From assembly GCA_947487095.1 (NCBI GenBank), contig CANKVI010000044.1, forward strand, positions 1-7,908: DNA of 7,908 nucleotides. The letters run 5' to 3'. The translations under genes were made by a program, and so were the position numbers. The DNA comes from Acidimicrobiaceae bacterium (lineage in GTDB: Bacteria; Actinomycetota; Acidimicrobiia; Acidimicrobiales; Ilumatobacteraceae). Below the pieces are notes generated by a model that was not told where the DNA came from, searched no databases, and was given only the letters and a program-made list of their open reading frames with translations. Below, one piece after another: positions 1-6,924 of the stretch; position 1 is the stretch's first letter; every line of letters begins with the position of its first letter.

Positions 1-1829
1 AGTGGACGCATCGTGGTCGCGACCGACTCCGCCTTCACTTCTTCAGCTCCACGAATTAGCACCACTGTGGTTGCCAGTGCTGCAACGACTACCACTGCGC
101 CGACTTGCTTAGCGCCAATGTTGAAACGTTTCACAGCAACAACCGCACCTGCACCCGCTACCAAAAGCAGCAATGCAAGTAACACATACCGAGACAGACC
201 GGAACTACCCGATTGCTCTGGGCTGAGGTCTGCAATGTTGATCTGTGCATGCTCCAACCCGATATACAGAGGTTTTGGATCTCCAGAACCCGGCTTCACC
301 ATTACGTCAATCACGCTGTCAGACTCACCAATATTGAGTTTTGTAGCTGCAGTTTTTGGATCTAACTTCGTCCATTCCTGCACACCTGACTGAATAAACA
401 CTTCAGCATTTGCAATTTGCGCAGCTGCCAAAATCTGCTCCATATCGCTTGCATCAAATGTCAGCGATGTTGTTCCCTGTTGGATCTGAATAGTTCCAAG
501 TGAACCGATCTCGTCGGCAATAACAGTTGGCGCTTCAGTTTGTGACTGCGCGATGTCGGCAGTGGCTCCTTCTGCAGTAAACAACCATGACAACGCCAGC
601 ACGCCCTGTTGGCCTGTTGCGCCGTAATAACCACAGCCATCGGATGCGATATACACACGCTGCCCAGCCGCAATGCCAACTGTGGCAATTGCATTCTCGC
701 CACTCTCATCATCACCAAAGCCAACCTGTTTCAAGCCACCCAACGATGTGCCCGTGTAAACAGCAAGCATGTTGTCAAAAGAGCTACCGGTTGAATCAAG
801 ACGAAGCGAACCTGCTGTCTCGGCTACGTAGCTAAACCAAGCTGACCCATAAGGTCCGTAACAACCATGATTTGGCTCACCGGCTTCGACTGTGGTTCCG
901 CCCGTGTTTAGCGAAAGCGTTCCTTTGCTTCCTTCCAATAAACGAGCAGCAGAGAAATTGTCGTTCGTTGGCGCGCTTCCTGCAACAACAGTGACCGCCA
1001 GGGTTGCAACTATCGGTTGGTCGGTTGATGCACACGTATTTTTTGCAACCACTGTGTAGCCGCCCGAAAAGTGTGGAACCAGTTTTCCGACCGCACCATA
1101 GGAAACCGCGTCCACCATGTCGACACCATTGTGTTTACGCACCATGGTGTACTCCCACCACGTTGGGTTTTGAATCTCGTCACATTCAGCAGCAGCGGTT
1201 GCAATAAGCGCCTGCCCGATGAGCGGACTGTCTGAGCCAAGAACAATCGCACCATTGAGTGGATCTTTTATTGCTTCTTCCTCCACTACTTCTTGCACTG
1301 CAAATTCGGAAACGTTATCCACTGCCTCAAGATCCCATGATCCCTCGCTGAGAACGGTTTCGCCTTCGTACGCAACGTACTGAAATGTTCGGCCTTCGCC
1401 CAGCACCACAGTTGCGCTATTTCCTTCAACAGTGATCCATTCCCCTGTTGCATCTACCCCTATTTGCACTCGCGTTACACGGTCACAAAACGAAACATCA
1501 GCTGAAGTCTGGTTATCAATCAGTGAAATTTCGCAAGCGTCTAAGCCATCGTCTTCAACTGGCGGAACAATCGTCTCGGTAGGAGCACTTTCTACTTCCG
1601 AGCACAACGGCTGAGCATTTACTGCATCAAGTGCAACTTGCGCGCCTTCTACTGCCGCATCAACATCTGCCTGTGCAGCCACAATCGCGGCATCTTTTTC
1701 ATCTTGTGTATTGAAACACTCAATTGCCGCATTGCGAACGCGACTACTTGATGAACCTTCACCACTGCATCCAGCCAGAACGAACGCGAGTAGGACCGCA
1801 GCCCCAAAAAGATCCCGGGCCCTACTCAT
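1..1829 (-). CDS. Surface lipoprotein with PPC-like domain and C-terminal membrane helices (partial, runs off left edge)
   Basis: The frame is open without a stop from ATG at 1829 to the left edge: 609 residues, C-terminus missing. It begins with a lipoprotein signal (hydrophobic residues 8-20, lipobox LAGC, lipid Cys21), so the protein should be exported and lipid-anchored. Next come a Gly/Ser stretch, an Ala-rich helix (about 33-72), a QPLC motif (73-76), a Cys99-Cys115 beta segment, and an Ig-like stretch (about 195-282). A beta-sandwich of the PPC-like type common in bacterial exoproteins follows (about 288-416: NDNF, GEPNH, WFSY, GSSFDNMLAVYTG). After an Ala-rich juxtamembrane module (about 445-530) come a transmembrane helix (about 547-566) and a second hydrophobic segment (576-593). 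Eight Cys remain besides the lipid Cys. Ends and juxtamembrane region resemble the gene just upstream, so this is a paralogue in the same operon. The start is supported by AGAGGT five bases before ATG. I recognise no named family for the whole protein; binding or adhesion is inferred. Confidence 0.85.
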   Translation of the reverse strand, partial: MSRARDLFGAAVLLAFVLAGCSGEGSSSSRVRNAAIECFNTQDEKDAAIVAAQADVDAAVEGAQVALDAVNAQPLCSEVESAPTETIVPPVEDDGLDACEISLIDNQTSADVSFCDRVTRVQIGVDATGEWITVEGNSATVVLGEGRTFQYVAYEGETVLSEGSWDLEAVDNVSEFAVQEVVEEEAIKDPLNGAIVLGSDSPLIGQALIATAAAECDEIQNPTWWEYTMVRKHNGVDMVDAVSYGAVGKLVPHFSGGYTVVAKNTCASTDQPIVATLAVTVVAGSAPTNDNFSAARLLEGSKGTLSLNTGGTTVEAGEPNHGCYGPYGSAWFSYVAETAGSLRLDSTGSSFDNMLAVYTGTSLGGLKQVGFGDDESGENAIATVGIAAGQRVYIASDGCGYYGATGQQGVLALSWLFTAEGATADIAQSQTEAPTVIADEIGSLGTIQIQQGTTSLTFDASDMEQILAAAQIANAEVFIQSGVQEWTKLDPKTAATKLNIGESDSVIDVMVKPGSGDPKPLYIGLEHAQINIADLSPEQSGSSGLSRYVLLALLLLVAGAGAVVAVKRFNIGAKQVGAVVVVAALATTVVLIRGAEEVKAESVATTMRP

Positions 1830-1834
1830 ATTCG

Positions 1835-1840
1835 ACCTCT
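1835..1840 (-). promoter_or_regulatory. Ribosome binding site of the second surface-protein gene
   Basis: On the minus strand AGAGGT stands five bases before the ATG at 1829. The same GAGGT-N5-ATG layout precedes the paralogous gene at 4515, which supports both starts. The whole gap between the two genes is only 22 bases (1830-1851) and shows no hairpin or promoter, so the two are probably read from one message. Confidence 0.75.
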
Positions 1841-1851
1841 TTTTAATGTGG

Positions 1852-4515
1852 TTACGCAGACTTCTTCTTGCGCGATACCGCTACACCTGCACCAGCAATA
1901 ACGATCAAGCCAAGAGCCGCGATCAGTAGCCAATTCATTGACGAACCACTTCCAGTTGATCCGGATGTGGTTTTGCTTTCAAACGCAGACTGCACACTCG
2001 CTGGAATTTGAGAGATCTTGCTGCTCAGGCTCACAGTTTGAGATCCATCAGCTGACACAACAGTTGCATTGATTGCATCAGCATTGCTGCCAATCGGTAT
2101 CATCGCTTTCTTTTGACCCTTACGCATGGTTACCGAGTCGCCACCAGCACTAATGGTGATTGTTCCATCAGCTATTCCGGCGCTTGTAAACATGGCATCA
2201 ATACATGATGTATCGCACACCATGGTGTTCACACCATCCGATATTGCTGTGCTCACAGAACCATCAACGCTCAATTGGGCATCTGGCAGTTTCACCTGTT
2301 CCACAGAGGCTGGAATGGTTGGATTCTCGTCAGCTACTACTTCCACCTTAGGGATTTCAGCAGCTACCACAGAACCAAGGCCAAAATTCACCTCATAGGT
2401 ATCTGTTGATGGCTCATCTCCTTCCCACGGACCACAGCAATCCATCACTGCAAGTGTGTAAACACCCTCTTCAAGAAACAAACTGAAGTCACTTGCGTAA
2501 TAGTTCGTAACTACTTCGGTACGAATTCCATTAGACGTGCTCACTGACCATTGCATTCCGCCATCATCATCGCTAATTACTTCCTCATCGTTGCTATCAA
2601 GCAGCACCAGGTAGGAATCCACGCAGGCATAATCATTTGTTTCCATGTCTCCATCAGGGTTCCCGCAACCTTCTTCCGAAAGACTTACCCAATTGTCTGG
2701 ATCTGTCACGTCATCAACCCAAGTGCGTGTTCCATTGATTACCGTATTTGCCCTAAACCAGGCACCACCTGCTGGAACAACAATTTCAAATGTTGTGTCC
2801 GGTGAAGCAGAAGTTGACACAAGGTCCCACGTAAGTGACTTGAATTCAGTTAATTCGACACTTGAGCCAAGTGTGATTGATCCGCCTTCTTGATCGTCAT
2901 CTTCAACCATTACCGTGTACGTTCCCGGTTCAAGTTCAATTTCAATCAGGCTTGCAGAACAGTTTCCGGGACCGCGACCACTATTGTCATCGCCTTCGTC
3001 TACGCCATTTCCGACTAAATCAAGTTCTGGGTCAACAAAGCCATTTCCTTCGTAGTTGTCTTCTGATGGCATACAGGTTTGGCCTGCAGTTGCTGTCAAA
3101 GTGACAGTTTCATTTTCGGTAAGGGTCAATATGTACGTCGTTTCTGAACCATCCGATGTGTAAGAGAATGGCAACGTCGGGAACTCAAACGGATTGGCAA
3201 CTATTTCAACATTTGAAGTCCACGTCACCACTTCGACGTTGTCTTCGATTTCAATGAAGTACTCGCCTGGAGCGAGATCCCACATTGAGTATCCAATGTA
3301 GGGAGGGCACTCATCATCACATGAATACGACTCAAAGTCAGGTTGATCATCAATATCAACATCAAAATATTCTGTGCTTTCAAACCTCGCGAGCACCGGT
3401 CCGTCAAATTCTTCTGGCACTGTGAACGAATAGCGTCCAGTCAGCACATCTGCCTGTCCACTGAATGGAAGCGATTCCCAATCCGCAAAGTTCCTATCAG
3501 TTTCTTCTACACAAACACCTACAGTGTCTTCAGGGACCGTAAAGGAGATCGGAACATTCTGTTCACTGTCAGTATTCCAACCAGCAAAGAACGTCTGATC
3601 ACCATTCACCAAGTAAAAGTTGAAATAGAATTGCTGACCATCAGCAACAGTGAATGAACCACTTGCCGAACATTCAACAAGTGGATACACGCCTGGGTTG
3701 CTCATGTCTTCAATTGCTGCATTAAAGAGCTCGCCGTTCGGGCAGTCCCACGAAACTCCTGTTGACGTAAACGTTGCTGTGCAACCATCAGCTGAGTTTT
3801 CTTCTTCTCCGCCGTATGACACACTGTATGAAATTGGAATGATGATTGGATTGTCGGCACTAAGGGCTTCAACCGCCCAGGTGCCTTGAGTAAGAACTGT
3901 TTCTGTGCCGTCCTCAGCGGTGTTTACAAGAGTCCAATTTCCACCCCAGTCCAAGCGAACATCTCCATCTGCACAGTCATCTGAGACACTTGAATCACTA
4001 GTTACTGTAGCCGTGCATGTCACTTCTGACGTACTTTCAGCACCTTCTGCTTCACACAACGGCTGAGCTTCAGCTGCTTCTAAATCCATCAGTGCTTGCT
4101 GTTGTTCTGGAGTAAGAACTACTTCGCCACCGTCAGACGATGCTTCTACGGTCGTTGTCGTGTCTCCATCAGATGAAGTACGAACTGCAGGACGGCGATA
4201 TCCGCCGCCACTTGCGCCTTCTAACGTTGTTGAAGTATTTTGCAAAATCGTTGTTGAAGTTTCCTGCGAAATCGTTGTTGGAGTTCCCTCAATCGTTGAT
4301 GTCGGAGTCTCATCATTAACATCGCCAGATGGCGCATTTCCCATTGCCGCATTAAACGCTGCCAGCGCTTCCTCAACAGCTGCGACTTTTGCTTCTTGTG
4401 TGTCGTAACACAGCGCGCTGTTCTTGGTGCGACCGCTCGAGTCACCACCACCGCACGAGGTAAGGAGAAGGGCAACTGCTGAAATTGCTGAAATTAAACG
4501 GACCTTGCGGCTCAT
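1852..4515 (-). CDS. Large surface lipoprotein with PPC-like repeats and C-terminal membrane anchor
   Basis: The protein has 887 residues from ATG at 4515. The frame also allows a GTG at 4527, but GAGGT lies between the two, five bases before the ATG, and the ATG gives an N-terminus (MSRKVR) like the paralogue's (MSRARD). A lipoprotein signal ends in LLTSC (lipid Cys21). Then follow an Ala-rich helix (about 38-58), a Thr-rich low-complexity insert with 8-residue repeats (about 66-126), QPLC (151-154), two similar Cys-bracketed beta segments (Cys167-Cys181 and Cys245-Cys258) and a beta-rich centre. The centre has about three PPC-like segments (about 345-440, 450-555, 560-715) marked by the pattern L-x-x-G-x-Y-x-x-x-V/I/M-x-D and by Asp clusters (DDD at 539-541 and 649-651). 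An Ala-rich juxtamembrane module (about 745-835), a Gly/Ser linker, a membrane helix (about 862-880) and an RKKK tail end the protein. Eighteen Cys besides the lipid Cys suggest disulfides. No catalytic motif is visible. Likely cell-surface binding or structural protein; exact role unknown. First gene of a two-gene operon with a strong promoter. Confidence 0.88.
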   Translation of the reverse strand: MSRKVRLISAISAVALLLTSCGGGDSSGRTKNSALCYDTQEAKVAAVEEALAAFNAAMGNAPSGDVNDETPTSTIEGTPTTISQETSTTILQNTSTTLEGASGGGYRRPAVRTSSDGDTTTTVEASSDGGEVVLTPEQQQALMDLEAAEAQPLCEAEGAESTSEVTCTATVTSDSSVSDDCADGDVRLDWGGNWTLVNTAEDGTETVLTQGTWAVEALSADNPIIIPISYSVSYGGEEENSADGCTATFTSTGVSWDCPNGELFNAAIEDMSNPGVYPLVECSASGSFTVADGQQFYFNFYLVNGDQTFFAGWNTDSEQNVPISFTVPEDTVGVCVEETDRNFADWESLPFSGQADVLTGRYSFTVPEEFDGPVLARFESTEYFDVDIDDQPDFESYSCDDECPPYIGYSMWDLAPGEYFIEIEDNVEVVTWTSNVEIVANPFEFPTLPFSYTSDGSETTYILTLTENETVTLTATAGQTCMPSEDNYEGNGFVDPELDLVGNGVDEGDDNSGRGPGNCSASLIEIELEPGTYTVMVEDDDQEGGSITLGSSVELTEFKSLTWDLVSTSASPDTTFEIVVPAGGAWFRANTVINGTRTWVDDVTDPDNWVSLSEEGCGNPDGDMETNDYACVDSYLVLLDSNDEEVISDDDGGMQWSVSTSNGIRTEVVTNYYASDFSLFLEEGVYTLAVMDCCGPWEGDEPSTDTYEVNFGLGSVVAAEIPKVEVVADENPTIPASVEQVKLPDAQLSVDGSVSTAISDGVNTMVCDTSCIDAMFTSAGIADGTITISAGGDSVTMRKGQKKAMIPIGSNADAINATVVSADGSQTVSLSSKISQIPASVQSAFESKTTSGSTGSGSSMNWLLIAALGLIVIAGAGVAVSRKKKSA
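4223..4291 (-). repeat. In-frame 24-base tandem repeat coding Thr-rich 8-residue units
   Basis: Two 24-base units (4223-4246 and 4247-4270) and a shortened third (4271-4291) share the plus-strand core CGTTGTTGAAGT or a close variant; a degraded fourth follows at 4292. They encode TPTTISQE, TSTTILQN and TSTTLEGA on the minus strand. Such Thr-rich spacers in surface proteins usually act as flexible stalks. The paralogous gene lacks this segment. Confidence 0.7.
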
Positions 4516-4520
4516 GGGAG

Positions 4521-4525
4521 ACCTC
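4521..4525 (-). promoter_or_regulatory. Ribosome binding site that decides the start at 4515
   Basis: On the minus strand GAGGT is followed by CTCCC and then ATG (4515). Because this site overlaps the in-frame GTG at 4527, that GTG is unlikely to be the start, and the upstream four residues should be dropped. Confidence 0.75.
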
Positions 4526-4551
4526 ACATTGAAATTGGGTTTAGGCTCAGC

Positions 4552-4580
4552 AGACTAAACCTGAATTCAGCCTGTGTCAA
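4552..4580 (-). promoter_or_regulatory. Housekeeping-sigma promoter of the surface-protein operon
   Basis: Read on the minus strand, a perfect -35 box TTGACA (4580-4575) is followed by exactly 17 bases and a -10 box TAGTCT (4557-4552), which fits the TAnnnT form common in actinobacteria. Transcription should start near 4545, giving a leader of about 30 bases that contains the GAGGT ribosome site. The spacer holds the perfect palindrome CTGAATTCAG (4561-4570). The match suggests strong expression, possibly controlled through the palindrome. Confidence 0.75.
4561..4570. promoter_or_regulatory. Perfect 10-base palindrome in the promoter spacer, possible operator
   Basis: CTGAATTCAG is its own reverse complement and lies wholly between the -35 and -10 boxes of the minus-strand promoter, about 35 bases before the likely hisN start signal on the other strand. 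A dimeric regulator bound here would block the promoter. Ten-base palindromes also occur by chance, and the flanks do not extend the symmetry. Confidence 0.3.
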
Positions 4581-4602
4581 CCACTCAAAGCCAAGATTCA
4601 TC

Positions 4603-4608
4603 TAGGGT
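4603..4608 (+). promoter_or_regulatory. Possible leaderless -10 element (or weak ribosome site) of hisN
   Basis: TAGGGT ends six bases before the hisN ATG, so if it is a -10 box, transcription would begin at the start codon itself, as is common for actinobacterial leaderless genes. No good -35 is seen 16-18 bases upstream. Alternatively, the AGGG inside it (4604-4607), seven bases before ATG, could act as a short ribosome binding site. The sequence alone does not decide between the two. Confidence 0.4.
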
Positions 4609-4614
4609 TTACCC

Positions 4615-5391
4615 ATGCTCGATCTCGGCGAACTGCTGAAAACCGCCCAGACAGCTGCACATGCGGCGGATCTGGTGAGTTTGCCGGGGTTTACGGGCCG
4701 GCAGTTCACGATTTCCCGTAAGGCAGATAACAGCGAAGTCACCGAAATTGACCGAAATACAGAGACCGCCATTACTTCGGTATTGCGGGACGCCACCCCT
4801 GATTTTGGCATTTATGGCGAAGAGCACGGGATCAGCGGTCCAACCGATGCTGAGTACACGTGGGTCATTGACCCCATCGATGGCACTACCAACTTTGTAC
4901 GCGGCGTTCCAGTTTGGGGTTCGCTCATCGCCTTGGTCCACAACGAAGTTCCCGTGCTCAGCGTGGTGTCGGCGCCGGCTTTGGGCATGCGCTGGTGGGC
5001 TTCTGTTGGCAGTGGCGCTTACTTCAACGGCACACGTATATATGTATCCACTGTGAAGGATCTCGTTGAAGCACACGTGAGCACAACACCAAACAAAGGT
5101 TGGGAAAAAGTTGGTGGCTTACCCGCGTTGCAACAGTTACAAGTAGATGCATTGCGCTCGCGAGGGTTTGGCGATTTCTGGCAACACATGTTGGTGGCAC
5201 AAGGTGCAATTGACATTGCTATTGATGCAATCGGCCTTGCGCCATACGACAACGCAGCTATTTACCCAATTGTTCAAGAAGCCGGTGGAACCATTACCGA
5301 TCGATTTGGCAACGTCGACTGGCGAGCAAACTCGTCGGTGAGCAGCAACGGGCTGCTCCACCAGACCGTAATTACTCGCCTATTGGCGTAA
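4615..5391 (+). CDS. hisN: Histidinol-phosphatase HisN (inositol monophosphatase superfamily)
   Basis: The protein has 258 residues, the usual family length. It should dephosphorylate L-histidinol phosphate to L-histidinol, the penultimate stage of histidine synthesis, in the cytoplasm, using Mg2+ ions. The metal-binding motifs of the superfamily are all present: GEE (68-70), DPIDGTTNF (86-94, with Asp86, Asp89 and the Gly-Thr pair) and PYDNAA (210-215, Asp212). The last has Tyr where WD is usual. The stretch NFVRGVPVWGSLIAL, followed by VVSAPAL and RWW, matches actinobacterial HisN such as the Mycobacterium tuberculosis enzyme better than generic inositol or 3'-phosphoadenosine phosphatases, which are the alternatives. 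The gene stands alone here, away from other his genes. It diverges from the surface-protein operon and its 3' end overlaps the transporter gene by 20 bases tail to tail. Confidence 0.87.
   Translation: MLDLGELLKTAQTAAHAADLVSLPGFTGRQFTISRKADNSEVTEIDRNTETAITSVLRDATPDFGIYGEEHGISGPTDAEYTWVIDPIDGTTNFVRGVPVWGSLIALVHNEVPVLSVVSAPALGMRWWASVGSGAYFNGTRIYVSTVKDLVEAHVSTTPNKGWEKVGGLPALQQLQVDALRSRGFGDFWQHMLVAQGAIDIAIDAIGLAPYDNAAIYPIVQEAGGTITDRFGNVDWRANSSVSSNGLLHQTVITRLLA
5337..5362 (-). terminator. Hairpin just after the transporter gene, possible terminator
   Basis: GAGCAGC (5340-5346) pairs perfectly with GCTGCTC (5352-5358) around a five-base loop; three more pairs (GGT with ACC) form beyond a one-base bulge. 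Read on the minus strand it begins ten bases after the transporter stop codon, where a terminator is expected. It has no T-tract on either side and lies inside the hisN coding sequence, so it may be only codon chance. Confidence 0.3.
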
Positions 5392-6160
5392 CTTCACGCT
5401 GCTTACGTAATTGCAGCAGCATTCGTCCTGCAATAAATATCAGCAGTACTGCGAAGAGGAAGTTTGAAACTGCATCGTTCATGCGAGCGGCAATCCAGCT
5501 ACCGGCGATAGCAGTAACAATTCCGGTTGAGCTCACGATCGCAGCTGCAGTGAGGTCGGTGTTCTTATTACGCAAGTTCTGAAGTGTTCCCGATAGCGCG
5601 GTAGGAATGACCACAGCGAGCGAAGTGCCTTTTGCAATTGCTGGAGAGACATGGAAAAAGATCACCAAAATTGGAACGGTCATAAGCCCTCCACCAATGC
5701 CAAGCATTCCTGCAAGTGCACCGACAACCAGACCGATAACAACCAGCCAGGCGGCAGTTGGCGCATTCAGAATCATTTCACCCGCAGCATCAATTTTGAA
5801 GAACATCCGAATTCCAGCAATCACCAGAATGCAGATAAACGCAATGGTCAATGTGCGCTTTGAAAGTCGATTGAGTAACTCGGCGCCCACTAGCGACCCG
5901 GCGACAGAACCTATTGATAGCCACAGCACAACAGGCCAATCAATGTGGTCGTGCGTCCAGTACGTAAAGAAACTAGAAATTGAAATGAGAAACACTCCCG
6001 CAAGCGAAGTGCCGTGCGCACGCCGCTGATCCATGCCAAGTGCAAACATCAAACCAGGAACAATGATGATGCCTCCGCCAAGGCCAAACATGCCCGACAA
6101 CAACCCGGCGCCGACGCCAAAGCCCATCAAAATGAGCGCGCGCTGTTTTGGAATTTTCAC
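5372..6160 (-). CDS. TSUP (TauE/SafE) family membrane transporter
   Basis: The protein has 262 residues, nearly all hydrophobic, with about eight membrane helices, the usual size for this family of sulfite, sulfonate or other small-anion exporters and permeases. Two homologous halves are visible. Each opens with a glycine-rich signature ending in GGG-x-x-x-VP (SGMFGLGGGIIIVP at 22-35; AGMLGIGGGLMTVP at 150-163) and continues with AHGTSLAGV (48-56) or AKGTSLAVV (176-184). A hydrophilic loop (about 121-130) separates the halves. The start is GTG at 6160: it forms a GTGA overlap with the stop of the peptidase gene, indicating translational coupling. The substrate cannot be read from the sequence. 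Placement behind mnmA, a sulfur-transfer gene, hints at sulfur compounds, but neighbourhood alone is weak evidence. Confidence 0.88.
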   Translation of the reverse strand: MKIPKQRALILMGFGVGAGLLSGMFGLGGGIIIVPGLMFALGMDQRRAHGTSLAGVFLISISSFFTYWTHDHIDWPVVLWLSIGSVAGSLVGAELLNRLSKRTLTIAFICILVIAGIRMFFKIDAAGEMILNAPTAAWLVVIGLVVGALAGMLGIGGGLMTVPILVIFFHVSPAIAKGTSLAVVIPTALSGTLQNLRNKNTDLTAAAIVSSTGIVTAIAGSWIAARMNDAVSNFLFAVLLIFIAGRMLLQLRKQREVTPIGE

Positions 6161-6924
6161 TTGCCTAGTTTGCTACTTGGAGCGTCGCGCAACATCATTG
6201 ATATATCGAGCACCGCACTGGCATGCACCTTGGCTTCATCCACACTCAGCGTCTTGCCGAGTTCGACCACAAAAGCCATGGAGTTCTTTAGCCCGCGCTT
6301 CTGCCAAGTTGCAGCAACGCCCGTATATGTGCCACCAGTAATGCGCTTCATCGGCAAGCCAGTAATCGCTCCGTAACGAGCCCGAATTTCACCTTCAAAA
6401 CCAACACCGGGAGAAATAATGTTGAGGTCTTGGTGATACCACAGACCAAGGGCAGGTTTTATCTCGCGCAAGAACGAGACGATGGCTTTGGTCTCTGGTT
6501 CTGATGCACGATTTGGGCCTGAATATTGCCAGTACCCCGGTTGACCAATGCGTGCCCATCCGTAGGGAAAGTTTCTATTCAGGTCAACGCGGTTTGCGTT
6601 ACCTCGTCGATTTAAAACCGTTCCATCTGGATTCATTGAAGGAATTACCCACAGGTTCACGCCTTTAGGAACCTGCATGTTCACCAACTCATCGGTAATC
6701 AGCAGGCCTGCTTCTTCGTTGCCGTGAATAACGCCAATAACTGCAACCGTGACACCCTTTGGGTCGCCCATGCGAATTGCTTCAAGCGGACGGCCCTGAA
6801 TTGAGGTGCCAATGACACGGCGTTCAAGAATGTTGCCCTGCGCCGTAGCTACAGAAGTAGCACTGACACTTGCCAGCGCAACAATTGCAAAAACTACCGA
6901 AATAGTTTTTTGAACAATTCGCAT
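6157..6924 (-). CDS. Secreted M14-family zinc peptidase, murein-peptide amidase-like
   Basis: The protein has 255 residues. A signal peptide (hydrophobic about 7-22) with a likely cut after VATA (Ala28) sends it out of the cytoplasm; there is no lipobox. The M14 zinc site is complete: HGNE (His67 and Glu70), third ligand His164 in WYHQD, catalytic Glu221 in VVELG. NPDG (98-101) and LNRNFPYGW (115-123, with the substrate-binding Asn116-Arg117 pair) are typical of the short MpaA-like branch that cleaves the gamma-D-Glu to diaminopimelate bond of cell-wall peptides. A cell-wall role is therefore likely but not proven; a general carboxypeptidase is the alternative. Its ATG follows the mnmA stop directly (TAAATG) with no clear ribosome site of its own, so it is probably translated by coupling. 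Its stop overlaps the transporter start. Confidence 0.87.
   Translation of the reverse strand: MRIVQKTISVVFAIVALASVSATSVATAQGNILERRVIGTSIQGRPLEAIRMGDPKGVTVAVIGVIHGNEEAGLLITDELVNMQVPKGVNLWVIPSMNPDGTVLNRRGNANRVDLNRNFPYGWARIGQPGYWQYSGPNRASEPETKAIVSFLREIKPALGLWYHQDLNIISPGVGFEGEIRARYGAITGLPMKRITGGTYTGVAATWQKRGLKNSMAFVVELGKTLSVDEAKVHASAVLDISMMLRDAPSSKLGK

Noticed and set aside
13..393. Plus-strand open frame of 126 codons
   Set aside because: It is antisense to the second surface-protein gene, shows low-complexity Thr/Ala translation and no family motif.
1852..1960. Sortase (LPxTG) sorting signal at the C-terminus of the large surface protein
   Set aside because: The linker, helix and basic tail look like a sorting signal, but no LPxTG or close variant precedes the helix.
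4525..4527. GTG as the start of the large surface-protein gene
   Set aside because: It overlaps the ribosome binding site for the ATG at 4515, and the paralogue begins at the equivalent of that ATG.
5033..5047. AT-rich alternating stretch inside hisN, possible promoter
   Set aside because: It lies within conserved coding sequence with no -35 partner or downstream gene to serve.
4609..5076. Minus-strand open frame of 155 codons
   Set aside because: It is antisense to hisN, whose metal-binding motifs are clear; the translated product resembles nothing.
5607..6029. Plus-strand open frame of 140 codons
   Set aside because: It is a mirror of the transporter gene, whose duplicated signature motifs show which strand codes.
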